Below, one piece after another: positions 14,136-26,162 of a stretch of DNA of 64,000 nt. Below the pieces are notes generated by a model. It was not told where the DNA came from, ran no database searches, and was given only the letters and a program-made list of their open reading frames with translations. Positions within the stretch are counted from its first letter, which is position 1. Each line of letters opens with the position of its first letter. Source of the stretch: Engraulis encrasicolus (Eukaryota; Chordata; Actinopteri; Clupeiformes; Engraulidae); contig NC_085875.1 of assembly GCF_034702125.1 (NCBI RefSeq), positions 43,597,270 through 43,661,269 on the forward strand, written 5' to 3'. Position numbers and translations under genes: made by a program.

Positions 14136-14289
14136 GTCTGCATGTTGATGGAGGGATGCAGCAGATTGCTCCCCTCCCGGCTCCCAGGCCTCAGGCTCAG
14201 GTGCTTGTCAGTGCAGGGCTGAGACAGACCCTTTCACCGATTCGTCACGGCTGCCTCAGCCCCTGCTGCGCCGGCACGTGGCCACAGTG

Positions 14290-14421
14290 CCACACACACA
14301 TGCACGAGCGCACGCGCGCACACACACCACAGATAACAAACACATGCACACACACACACACACACAGAGACACACACACACACCACAGTGAACAAACACA
14401 CACACACTACAGCAAACGAAT

Positions 14422-14453
<32 letters not shown>

Positions 14454-14470
14454 GCGCACACACACACGCA

Positions 14471-14502
<32 letters not shown>

Positions 14503-14510
14503 CACACTCA
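14290..14510. repeat. interrupted (CA)n with (CGCA)n
   Basis: CA repeats broken by CACCACAG units and a (CACG)n block at 14462-14488. Confidence 0.9.
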
Positions 14511-14591
14511 CACTGACCCTGATGGACACGTGTGCATACACAAGTTCATACGCATGCATGCACACAAGCACTCACTCTCTCTCTCCCCCTG

Positions 14592-14737
<146 letters not shown>

Positions 14738-14944
14738 TTTTCAAGCCAGACAGAGAAACGGTGGAGCTGACAGCTCGGCCACGGTGAAGTGGCGGGACCT
14801 TGGCAACAGCCTAGCAGACATGCGGCGTAAGCATTTTCCATAATGAGCTGCGAACGGCATCACTTGGGCCCGCTTAGAATTTTGTCCGGCAGGCCTACAG
14901 GGCCCCCTTTCACTAGTCACGCTTTTCTCTGGACCAATACCCCC

Positions 14945-15490
14945 TCCTCTTTCTGCCCCCTTCTTCTCTCCTCTCCTCTACTCTACTCTCCTCTCCCCTC
15001 TCACTCTCCTCTTTCTTTCTTCTTCTCTCCAGCATCTACCCTTTAACTTCTTTCTGCTCTCCTCCACTCTTCTATCTCCTCTACTCTTCTATCTCCTCTT
15101 TTCCCTTCTCTTATCCCCTCCTCTCCTCTCCTCTTTCCTCTTCTATCCTCTCCTTTCCTCTCCCATCCCTCCACTTTCCCCTCTTACTCTCTTCTCATCT
15201 TCTCTCTTCTGCTCTCCATCCTTTCCTCTCCTCTCATTTCTTTTCTCCTCTCCTCTTCTCTCCAATGCCCTTGTCTGTTCTACTCTCCTCTACCTTTCTC
15301 TTTTCTCTCCCCTCTTCTCTTCTCCTCTCCTCTCCTCTCCTCTTCTCCCCCCACCTCCCCACCATTCCTCTACCCTCCTCTCCTCTCCTCTCCCCCTCTC
15401 CTCTCATCTCTCCTCTCCTCTCCTCTCCTCTCCGTTCCTCTCCTCTTCTCTTCTCCTCTCCTCTCCTCTCCTCCCCTCTCCTCTCCTGCC
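14945..15490. repeat. (CTCCT)n pyrimidine-rich low-complexity tract
   Basis: About 550 bp where the + strand is C/T almost throughout, with CTCTC/CTCCT pentamer periodicity strongest at 15310-15485. Confidence 0.9.
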
Positions 15491-17082
15491 CCATCAAGGC
15501 TATTCATTAGACCACCGTCATCAGCCACTGTAGCCTGAGATGCATTGCCCCCAGGCAGGAGTTATTTCACTTTCACTACTCTCGAGTACCCACATGCATC
15601 CACACCACACATGTCCCACCAAGGAATGTGTCAAGAATATTCAACACACTTTACAAAAAAGCTTACTGGGGCGAAGGTCTTTTTTTCCTTCATGAGGGGA
15701 TGTTTTTGAAATATGTTGCTGAAGCCTGGAAGTAACTTTAGTCAGTGGTTGTTTATACTGAGTTCTTTTTGTATATGAATGGCCGTAGTTATGGTTTATT
15801 TGCCACATTGTGCTGAATTCTTTTCTCTGTGCTATCTTGTAAAAAGACTGACTGACTGATTGTGGAGTCCTTTTGTTAGTGCCTGCCATATAAACATTGT
15901 TTTTTTTTTAAAGAAAATTCTTTTGGTGTTTGGACTTGACAGGAAAAAATATATGACTGCCCCTACAACTAACGCCTTCGGCTCAGCTACACACAGTAGG
16001 GCCAGGAGCTAGTTCAATCCCACTACAGCGGGAACTCCACCCTGTTTGTCTGTAACCAATCAACTGAGCATTTCCAACCGCCCTGGTAGAGGTAGAGGCA
16101 AGTTCAAGGCAGTGACGTGGTTTAAGCAGAGACATTCTGTTGGGCTAAGAAATGTTTGGTTTAAACTTTGGCACATCCCTCAACCAGTAGCAAGCCGAGG
16201 GAGGCGGGTTAACCAGGCCATGGAAGAAAGTTCTTCCTGTATGGAAATGCTAATCGTTATAGTCCTGGTCAGACCAAAATCGCGGTAGTGATCTGAAGTC
16301 TATGAAAATCAGGCAAACAACTGACCCCATGTGGAATACCGATGTTTGTTTCTTTTCCCTTCTGTGAAGTTTCTAAAGTAATTATGGTAATTGGGTCATT
16401 TCACGTGAAATCAGACACTTTGGGACCCGACCGACACGGATTTCAATCATACTTGGTGTGCCTTTTCAGTAGCAAGGTAGCACCCCAGAACTGCATTGGT
16501 TTGAATCTGACACTAATATTAAGGAGAAACAGACTAGGAAAGGTTCACATGTGAGGGTAGGACACTATACATTCAGCCTTGAATATATCAGTCAGTGTTA
16601 GTCACAAAAAGATGCCTGTGGTGTTGTTTGAAAGCTCTTTTCTGGCTCTACATATTACACAATCACCTTGGAATACAACTACTCTCAGAATATGAATTAT
16701 GATAAATTGAAAAATTAAAAATTGAATATCTAAAAAACTTATATTTAAAAATGGCCAGTTCCTTGTCCAAACGTAGCCGGCAATGTCATGAGCAGCACCT
16801 AAAATGCTGGTGTTCGGTTTGTTATTCATTTCAGAGAGAATTTGACTCACATATATGGCGTCATACAGACCACTTACTAATAATATGGTAATACCATAGT
16901 AGCATCACATGACAAAACAAAAACAAAACAAAAATAGTCAGTGTCCATGGTCCCAGGTTTCAGAAACTAAGGCAGATGTCCATTTATACACACCAAATGA
17001 TGATATGTGAATGTTTGAACATTCCTTCTCTGTGTACCTGTGCCATCTTCCCTTTACCGTACTTTAAAGAGATAATCAATGG

Positions 17083-17900
17083 CTACACTCTCATTTTGTA
17101 CTCTACCAGTGCATTTGAAGCAGCAGCTGTGTCTTTTGTAGATAATGTATAAGTACGTCCCGTTGCAGTTACAGGTTCCACTACCAGAAGCACATCCTGA
17201 TGATCCATGACAAGTCTATCTGGTCTGAAGGGAAAAGTGAAGGATGGAGATGGCCCATGAGGATGCAGGAAGTTCAGTTTCACCTCTCCAGTGCTCGGCA
17301 TAAACATTCCTCAGGCACATGCTAGCCACCATTGCCATCATATACAGCTACAACATACCCTTTGATGCTTGAAAATGTAACACATTCCTTTACTGAGCTC
17401 ACTCTTTCAACTCTGCCTTCTCTGAATGCTGAAAATGGCCTAACTTCCACTGTGTCCATTGACAATGGGCAGAAGCTGTGTAGTTTTTGAGTACCTGGAA
17501 TAGTTCTTGCAGATTCAACAGGTTCTCAGCTTCATGATGGTACATCTCTGTTGTGGCAAACTGGCAATGGATGTTCTTGGCATTATCCTTGACAAATTCA
17601 AACAGTTGGTATGGTGTTACAATTTAATTGTCAATAGGATGTTGCAGACTTGCTCGTGCAGCAAGCCATTTAACTGTCCCTCCAACGCCATCACATGGAC
17701 CTTTGCCATGTGATGTGGCAAAAAAGTGCCACTCTGCAGGTATGTGAAAATCTGCCTCGTGGTGGCACAAATTTGTTGTGTTTTTAAGGTTCTTATATTG
17801 TGCAGCACAGCCATCAGAAAAAATATAGGATCTTCTTTGGACGTTCTGTCATTGATGAAGTGTCACTGAGGAACTGAATTAGGAGCTTCTGAAACAGATG
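17083..17900 (-). pseudogene. decayed transposon-associated protein, left-arm copy
   Basis: Reading the - strand from the loop outward gives pieces such as SDGCAAQYKN, AEWHFFATSHGKGPCDGVGG, LAARASLQ and, further on, the region matching the right-arm frame. This combination is a protein family I know as highly repeated in fish and invertebrate genomes; its formal name is not known to me, and a DDE-type transposase is a guess. The copy is dead: the YFSDG motif needs a one-base deletion in a T run near 17825, a TAA interrupts after HPIDN, and one-base indels near 17310-17330 break the frame in the segment that is intact in the other arm. Confidence 0.6.
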
Positions 17901-18081
17901 TACAGCTATCATGAATGTTGCAGTCTGAAATAACAACAAAACAGATTTTTCAACTGATCTTGGTAGTAGCATACAAATGGATGGATTGTGGCCTGCACTG
18001 GTTGCTCCAGTGAAATGATTGAATAGCATCTTGAATTACAAAACTATAGTTTTAAAAACGTTCCTGGTTCAAGGGAGTCAG

Positions 18082-18622
18082 TCAAGGATAATGTCAAGAA
18101 CATCCATTGCCAGTTTGCCACAACAGAGATGTACCATCATGAAGCTGAGAACCTGTTGAATCTGCAAGAACTATTCCAGGTACTCAAAAACTACACAGCT
18201 TCTGCCCATTGTCAATGGACACAGTGGAAGTTAGGCCATTTTCAGCATTCAGAGAAGGCAGAGTTGAAAGAGTGAGCTCAGTAAAGGAATGTGTTACATT
18301 TTCAAGCATCAAAGGGTATGTTGTAGCTGTATATGATGGCAACTGGTGGCTAGCATGTGCTGAGGAATGTATGCCGAGCACTGGAGAGGTGAAACTGAAC
18401 TTCCTGCATCCTCATGGGCCATCTCCATCCTTCACTTTTCCCTTCAGACCAGATAGACTTGTCATGGATCATCAATATGTGCTTCTGGTAGTGGAACCTG
18501 TAACTGCAACGGGACATACGTACTTATACATTATCTACAAAAGACACAGCTGCTGCTTCAAATGCACTGGTAGAGTACAAAATGAGAGTGTAGCCATTGA
18601 TTATCTCTTTAAAGTACGGTAA
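18082..18622 (+). pseudogene. decayed transposon-associated protein, right-arm copy
   Basis: The + strand of the right arm encodes the same C-terminal region as the left arm. The stretch from 18209 is open for about 110 codons and contains GYVVAVYDGNWWLACAEE, KLNFLHPHGPSPSF and VEPVTATGHTY. Upstream, the frame carrying the QFATTEMYHHEAENLL part is one base out of register with the ARTIPGTQKLHSF part. The same shift is present in the left arm, so the frame was already broken before the inverted duplication. No intact start or N-terminal domain exists. I cannot assign an enzyme activity. Confidence 0.6.
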
Positions 18623-19371
18623 AGGGAAGATGGCACAGGTACACAGAGAAGGAATGTTCAAACATTCACATATCATCATTTGGTGTGTATAAATGGACAT
18701 CTGCCTTAGTTTCTGAAACCTGGGACCATGGACACTGACCATTTTTGTTTTGTTTTTGTTTTGTCATGTGATGCTACTATGGTATTACCATATTATTAGT
18801 AAGTGGTCTGTATGACGCCATATATGTGAGTCAAATTCTCTCTGAAATGAATAACAAACCGAACACCAGCATTTTAGGTGCTGCTCATGACATTGCCGGC
18901 TACGTTTGGACAAGGAACTGGCCATTTTAAAATATAAGTTTTTTAGATATTCAATTTTTAATTTTTTAATTTATCATAATTCATATTCTGAGACTAGTTG
19001 TATTCCAAGGTGATTGTGTAATATGTAGAGCCAGAAAAGAGCTTTCAAACAACACCACCGGCATCTTTTTGTGACTAACACTGACTGATATATTCAAGGC
19101 TGAATGTATAGTGTCCTACCCTCACATGTGAACCTTTCCTAGTCTGTTTCTCCCTTAATATTAGTGTCAGATTCAAACCAATGCAGTTCTGGGGTGCTAC
19201 CTTGCTACTGAAAAGGCACACCAAGTATGATCGAAATCCGGGTTGGTCGGGTCCCAAAGTGTCTGATTTCACGTGAAATGACCCAATTATGTTATAATGT
19301 CGGAAATGTGATTGCACACACACACTGCATCCATATTCCCTGCATTGATTCCTTAACTCTGAGTGTGTCAG

Positions 19372-19496
19372 CTATGAGGAGAGGGCACTCTACCTGGAGG
19401 CCATCATCCAGAACCATCGGGAGGTCATGACCTTTGAGGACTTTGCCGCACAGGTGTTCTCACCGTCGCCGACCTACTATACCATGAGTACCACAG
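19372..19496 (+). CDS. Ral GTPase-activating protein subunit alpha-2, near-terminal exon
   Basis: The protein family forms the catalytic alpha subunit of the RalGAP complex (with RalGAP-beta), which stimulates GTP hydrolysis by RalA/RalB in the cytosol. This exon encodes [19 protein letters not shown] then [20 protein letters not shown], the segment just after the Rap/Ral-GAP domain; the catalytic domain itself is upstream of the window. The acceptor is ...GTGTGTCAG|C (exon starts with the last base of a codon) and the donor is CCACAG|GTAAGTG, leaving one base; this joins in frame to 27507. RALGAPA1 is the close paralogue and could be confused on 42 residues; the adjacent insm1 (rather than insm2) favours ralgapa2. 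The fold-back transposon ends 84 bp upstream of the exon. Confidence 0.78.
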
Positions 19497-20696
19497 GTAA
19501 GTGTGTGTCTCGAAACCCCCCCTCTTTAGCTTTACAGTTCCCCATCCACACACCCCAAGCCCCCCATGCCCCCTCCCCACCAGTGATGAGCAGCATGGAT
19601 TTTGAACCTACAATCCAGGTCCACAGATTTAAAACAACCAAATGTGTCTTTTTCACATGACATCAAGCCCTATGATTCTATACATTATTTGGTATAAGTA
19701 GCATCCAGTGGCATAGACCAAAATGTTACACCCTACTGTTTTCAGTGGATATTCGTAGTCTTTTATGCCTACTTCGCTTCAAAATGGAACTTGTTTGATG
19801 CCATAGCGAAAAAAGACTATTTGGACAGATACAAGTGGTTAATTTGGAATATGTAGCGATGGACCGTAGCTTTTGAATCCAGCTTGCCCATCCCTGCGCC
19901 CCGCTCCCCTATTTTTCCTCTCCCCTGTATCTCCTGATTCACCCTGATTTGCCAAAGGGCAGATTTTCCGATAATTTGCCGTGTTCCCTGTGAGCAGATC
20001 GTGCACATCTTTTTGCCTTCCAGGTTTACTGTGTTTATTTGTGAGGAAGGCAGTTAAATAGAATTGCAGGAGGTTCCTGGGCCCATTTACATAATGATGT
20101 CTTTCATGTTTTCTATTGATGTAAAAAATTGTGAAAAATGAAAATGCTGTGACTCCTCATGAACCTTACAGGCTGGCATGCAAAAGCTCACTTAAGGACA
20201 CACACACACACATACACACACATACACTCTCTCAGGTCAACCAGCAGAGACTGAAGAAAGCACATGCACGTGCACCAGAAGTAACCAATCTAGTTAAATT
20301 TGTTGGGGGTGTGCATGTGTGTGTGACAGAGGGTTATTAATGCCCTGAAATTATATATATTATATAACATAAATAATATATTTTGTTTACGTGCTCAGAT
20401 ATCATGTTCAAATCGAATGACGTATGAAATGTATTACATTTGTATTACATGCATTTGATATGGCTATATGGTGTGAGTGTGGCATTCTATGAAAGAAAAA
20501 ACAATTTATAGTCTGCCCTGATGCAATTCCCTAATGCGTAACCCATGATGCTAGTATGCAGACGTTGGCCTGGAATGTTGTGGAGCGTGGAGTATCCCTG
20601 GGCGCGCTTGGACTGTAGTAAGCTCTCTGCCTGCTTCCTCAGTTAGGCATGAAACCCCCCCAAACACCCACCCACACTGTCAAAATCAATAGTTTC

Positions 20697-20969
20697 CCCA
20701 ATAAGCCTTCAGTTTCCTACTGTGGGGGGAACCCCGAAAAGTTCTCACAGGAACCTAAAAGTTCTGTGATTAACCTCTGGTTCTGTGCTGACCATTTGGT
20801 TGTTGGAAGAATCCAGAGGTTTTCTTGAGGGTTCATCAGAGACCCCAACAACCCACGTTCTTCGAAGAACCTAGGGAGTTATTCCATTAACATTTAGGTT
20901 CCTCAAAGAACTTTTCCCCCTACAGTGACAAACTGAAGGTTCTTGGAGGAACTTGATTTTTACAGTGCA
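20697..20969. mobile_element. fish GGTTCTT/AAGAACC palindromic repeat
   Basis: Multiple inverted phrases of the kind AGGTTCTTCGAAGAACCT (TTCTTCGAAGAA near 20855, GGTTCCTCAAAGAAC near 20895, AAGGTTCTTGGAGGAAC near 20937), ending TTTTTACAGTGCA. This is a short non-autonomous element type common in teleosts. A second, divergent copy is at 43479-43785. Confidence 0.55.
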
Positions 20970-21938
20970 CTCACCCAAGCACCCACTGACTACCCCTCTG
21001 CAGCCCCTGAGCCCCAGTCACCCCCCCACGCCCCGCCTCTTGTCTCCTACCCAGTGGCCTCTTCACGATGGTCTGTTGGGTTTCAACCTGCATGCACTGT
21101 GAAATCATGTTAATCTAGTTGCTGTTATGTGTATTTTTGCTGGGTTTTTTGTTTTGTTTTCATTTATTACTTACTTTTTTTCTGGTTGTTTGTAGTCTAA
21201 TTTAGCAACAAAAGTGATGTTCTCCTTCCTCCATATTTATGTGCACAGTACTTGTTCTAGTAACATCAGTACTGTGGTGTCTTACAGAGTCACACAGAGA
21301 TAAGATGGCGACTGAAGTCTTATTTTTGAGAGTTTGTGCGATCCCAAGTGTTATATACATACAACATCTCCAGTCTCAGTCAACACACAATGTGCATCCT
21401 TTCACATAACCCCACCCTTTTTACTTTGACATATCATGGGCTGCTGAATCCAAAAGTTCACCTTTTCACTGTATCACGAACGGCATAGGGAAGAGGACAA
21501 CATATCTCATCTTACGCCCGCTTGCATTTAACAATATGGGGAATGGGTGAACGTTATGGATGGATACATACAAGGTCATAACATTGTGGTGGTGGCCATT
21601 TTGGGGTTACTCAAATTTTCACATCTCTCTCTCACAATGTCCATCCCAAACAGCGGTACAGCAGTATTGTACAAATTCCTATACCATGACTGCCAGTGTA
21701 TTGCATACAGTATTACCTGTATTGTCACAAGAGAAACATTCAAAAGTGGAGATTGTGAGAGATGACGCAGATGCATACTGTACATTTTCTTTATAAAGGG
21801 GACCGCAGACTCCAACCAAAGGGACTGTTTTCACTTCCACACTGTGTGTGTGTGTGTGAGTGTGTGTGCGTGTGTGTGTGTGTGTGCGTGTGTGTGTCCG
21901 TGTGTCCTGTTGATGTTTCTTGTTGTTCTGTGTCCTAG

Positions 21939-22000
21939 TTTACATCCACAGCAATAACCCTCCTAACTGGCCGCTGCGTTTGCCAGGCTCCTTTTGTTGA
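21939..22000 (+). CDS. possible alternative ralgapa2 terminal exon
   Basis: A pyrimidine-rich stretch ends TGTGTCCTAG at 21938. Splicing from the exon ending at 19496 (phase 1) would append VYIHSNNPPNWPLRLPGSFC and a TGA at 21998-22000. The phase is compatible and the tail is short, as alternative C-termini often are. There is no homology I recognise, and a 20-codon frame can occur by chance, so this is a low-confidence candidate only. Confidence 0.2.
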
Positions 22001-22576
22001 ATTGGTGGTGTTCTTCCCTCCTCGTTCTTGTTGTGACGTTACCTAACCATGTTGACCCACCTCCACTCCACCCCCCTCCACTCCCACTATACACCTCCAC
22101 CCATCCTTTCTTCCCTTGTTCAACCTCTCACCATCTCTCTCTCTATATCTTTTTTGCCCTCCCCTCACCTCACCCCAGTCAACACCCCACAATCCCAGTC
22201 CTCGTTCCTCACCCCAGTTTCTGTGCTGTGACTTTGTGCCGTGTGTTTTACGTGACGCTTTTATTGTCTTCTCTCCTCTTTTTAGATTAAAAAAACAATA
22301 TGTTAAAGGTCTCATAAAGGTATTTGATGAAGGTAAGATTAACTTCTTAACCAACCCAACCCAAACCCACCCCAGCCTCCCTCCCTGCACCCTCCTCTTT
22401 GCCCAATGCAACTGAAAGCTTGCGTGCTGCCAAATAAATAAATACATAAATAAACAGGCTTTTCTATACCTCCCTGCCTGGTCCTCTGCCAAAGGCCTTC
22501 CTTCCACTTCCCTTCTGTCCACTAACCAGCTTTCATTTTAACCAACACTTGAAGCTTGTGGAGGAGCTCAGAGACC

Positions 22577-22905
<329 letters not shown>

Positions 22906-23584
22906 TGTGTGTGCGTGCGTGACTGGATGAGTGGAGGTGTGGGTGAGTGTGTGTGAGTGGATGTGTGGGTGAGTGAGTGAGTGAGTGGGTGTGTGGGTGA
23001 GTGTGTATGTGAGAGAGAGAGAGAGAGAAGAGAGCGATCTGTGTCATTGTCTGATGTGGGCTGGTCATGGTGTGTTGTAATGTGATGTGGTGTGCCTGTG
23101 CTGAGGCGCCAGCATGATGGAGTCCTCTGGTGCACTCTGAGAGGAGAGGAGTTCTCCCCCCTCCTCTCTCTCTCTCTCTCCCTCTCACTGGTTGCATGTG
23201 TTTTGCTTTCTTTTTTACCCCATGGCTTTCTTTTACCCCTCCCCCCTTCCCCCACTCTTTCTCCGTCTGTCTCTCTCTTTCTTGCTCTCTCTTCCTTCTC
23301 TTTCTCTCTGTACCCCCCCCTCCCTCTCCCCTCCCTCTCCCCTCTCTGAGCCTGTGTATGTGGGGTGCCTGCCACTAACACTGGGCCCTGATGGAGAATG
23401 GCTGCGCTTAGTCTGAATTGCTGCAGGGCTCCGATGGGAAGCAAAATCCTCTTTGCTTGATTTCTCTTGTTTGTGTATTTGTTTGTTGGTGTGTTTTTTT
23501 ATGTTCTTGCAATCTGATTCGCGAATATACCCGTGCACACACAAGCAATCAAATACATGCACACCAGGTGAGAACGTTTTTTGG

Positions 23585-23790
23585 ATCAGCTGTCAAGTCT
23601 TTTTTTAGGGGCCTTTGTGGCTTCATTCATAGGCAAGTGGAGATTATAACAGGAAGTGAGTGGGAGGAGAGAGATATGGGGTAGGCAGTTGGGAAATAAC
23701 CCAGGACCAACTCGAACCCAGGTCCCCATCGGCATGCAAGCCCAACTGTAGGGGGGCTTAGCGTGCCGTGCCACAACGCCCCCCTCAACT
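23585..23790 (-). mobile_element. tRNA-derived SINE, subfamily 1, reverse copy
   Basis: Read on the - strand: a tRNA-like head (GCGTTGTGGCACGGCACGC, then a GGGTTCGAG-type B box), a body with TTATTTCCCAACTGCCTACC and CACTTCCTGTTATAATC, and a tail AAAGGCCCCTAAAAAAA. It matches the + copy at 41036-41212 along its whole length. Short open frames across it on both copies look alike only because the SINEs are related. Confidence 0.8.
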
Positions 23791-25688
23791 ATCAAGTCAT
23801 GAAATATGTCAAATGTGTCAAATTGTGTTATCTATAGAACACGCAAACACGTACGATGAATACATCTACATTCCATCCTGCTCCTGACAGAACCTACACA
23901 TATTAAAAAATAAATTTTAAAAATAGGCCCTTGTCAGTGTCAGGCTTAATATTGGCTGTTGTTGAAATGTTTTCGGCAAAGTCCTTTGTTTTAAACATAG
24001 GCCTTGAAATCTTACAATTATCTTATAATAATAATCCTTCCCTCTCTGTGTTATTATATACAGTATATATAACATTAAGGAGTCAACAACAAAGTTACCC
24101 CATTTCTGCCTGTTTACAAAATAGAAGTCTGCTGGTTTAGGGGCCCAGGACAGGAACCATAATGGATCATAAAAAACTGTATGGTGAAAGTGTTTGAAAT
24201 ATAAAGTGATGTGGACATAATGCCACAGTCCTCCTGCACTCTTTTCCTGGCCTGTTTTGTCTTCACTCTGACCCTGTCAGTTTCTCTTCCATCTCATTGG
24301 CTGAATTCAAAATGTTCATTTATGAACACATTGTGCACTGTGTGGGCACTAAGGGGATGTAGCTCTCCCCCTATGTAGGCTGGGCCCTGTATAGTAAACA
24401 ATAGCCCAGATTTTTATGTTTCTGATCTGCAAATCTAAGCTAACTTGCAAGCCTGTTAACTCAGAAATAAAGGTTAAAATGCTTAACGTTGTTCTACATT
24501 TCGTAAGTTGTATTGAAAGCCCTAACAACTAAAATGTTACCTTCGAGGTTGTTGATGTACAGTATAAATAAATTGCCGAATAAATACGTAGTTTGAAGTG
24601 AAATCCAGCTGACCAGACTTTAGTTGTAAAGCAAGTATAACACCACTCAATGCGATGTTGTCACTCACAACTAGCTTATTTCTTAACTATAAATAAAGCT
24701 TGAAATGACTCACCACTTCACTAAAACTCAAAATAATTCACGTTTCCATATGTGCTAGCGAGACCTCTTGTCAAATTATACACAGCTGCTATGTTGACAG
24801 CTAGCATAATACTACATGACGAGCTAGTTTTGTGATAATGTAAAGAACACATTTCAATTCAAAACGAGGCATTTTGTAAAGTTGTGTCGTTCCAGGTCAA
24901 ATTAATCTGAGCCATTATCTCTCTATAAGCTGTTACTTTCATGACCGCCACACCAGGCCACGTTTTCAAGGATGAGCATTTTGTTTTCTTTCGATTTCCC
25001 TAGCTTCCAAAACATAGCAGTCTTCACTGGTGACATCATCACTCATGTACGTAAATAATAAGGTGAATGTAATAGCTACAAGAACACTGAAGTTTTTGAT
25101 TGAGGCGCTTACTAATTAATTAAGCAATAGTTTGAATGAAATAACAACATTGTTAATAGACAACTTGTAATATTACACAATATGGCTTTATTAAGGAATG
25201 TGCCCCAATAAGGTTTCAAGTGGCAGACTACTTCCAAAATATCCAGAATCATTCAGCACCCTCTAGCCTAACTGTAAAAACTGCAGTCCCAACATGTAGA
25301 ATTAGTGATGGTGCTTTAATGAATCAAAATGGGATGAAGAAAGAGATTAAGTCAGAATTGTGTATGCGTACTCCCAGAAAATATACATCAAATCTGAACA
25401 AAATCTCGTATTACAGTCGGGGTATTGTAGGGGGCTCCTACTTTGCCCTGCACATACAGTACATACCATATGTTGTCCAACCAACGCTACAACTGCAACT
25501 CCTGTATTGTGTGATGTGGTGTCCTGTCCAGTCCCCTGAAGCATAACTAGCTGGCTGGCTGGCCGGCTGGCTGGCTGTGCCACAGTGGTGTCCCCACCCC
25601 AGTTGGAGGTGATGGTGTTGCTTGTGTGGACATGGGCCCACTGGCCGCCTCCACAGCTGTGACATTTCTTCACTCCAGACGCGCCCCC

Positions 25689-25729
<41 letters not shown>
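25689..25729. repeat. (CA)n microsatellite
   Basis: Perfect 40 bp CA tract. Confidence 0.95.
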
Positions 25730-25732
<3 letters not shown>

Positions 25733-26017
25733 TTTGAATGTGCTAGAACCCCATACACTCCCCACCAACCCACCATCATCACTATCGCCACCATCCCTCA
25801 AAATGTAATGAAACGCCAACAGTTGAGGTTGAGGAGAGATGTCAGTGGCGAGGCAGACAGCAGACCCCACTGGACTAGACGGGCTTTCCCACACCTTCCT
25901 GGGGTGCTGTTTTCTTTTTTACTCACCAAGAGATGGAGGAAGAGAAGTGAGCTGGCGTGCCCCAGAACAGAGCAGAGGGGGCAGGCAGTCAGTGGGTGAA
26001 GACAGCAGATCACCTCC

Positions 26018-26162
<145 letters not shown>

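Larger units (their letters stand above)
16390..19287. mobile_element. fold-back DNA transposon, 2.9 kb, 1.2 kb inverted arms
   Basis: The left arm (16390-about 17596) is the reverse complement of the right arm (about 18080-19287) with only scattered mismatches; the loop is about 480 bp. Both outer ends read ATTGGGTCATTTCACGTGAA inward, and a TA dinucleotide abuts each end (16388-16389 and 19288-19289), fitting a TA target duplication. The termini include a perfect 12 bp palindrome, TTTCACGTGAAA. Each arm carries the 3' part of a decayed coding region, running outward from the loop. The element is best read as an inverted duplication of the 3' half of a larger transposon. The superfamily is not identified. 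Confidence 0.85.

Noticed and set aside
13530..14222. A 230-codon Ser/Pro-rich frame over the pyrimidine tract
   Set aside because: The repeated MLIEGW/MDGGWNGG pieces come from the minisatellite module; there is no constrained domain and the frame changes between copies.
16046..16288. An 80-codon frame just before the fold-back element
   Set aside because: It looks like degraded interspersed repeat DNA (an AGTTCAATCCC B-box-like string lies at 16010); no protein family is recognised, and SINE evidence is too weak to annotate.
21547..21815. Three overlapping 70-79-codon frames considered as an internal ralgapa2 exon
   Set aside because: Frames conflict on both strands, none carries RalGAP sequence and exon continuity between 19496 and 27507 is already in phase.
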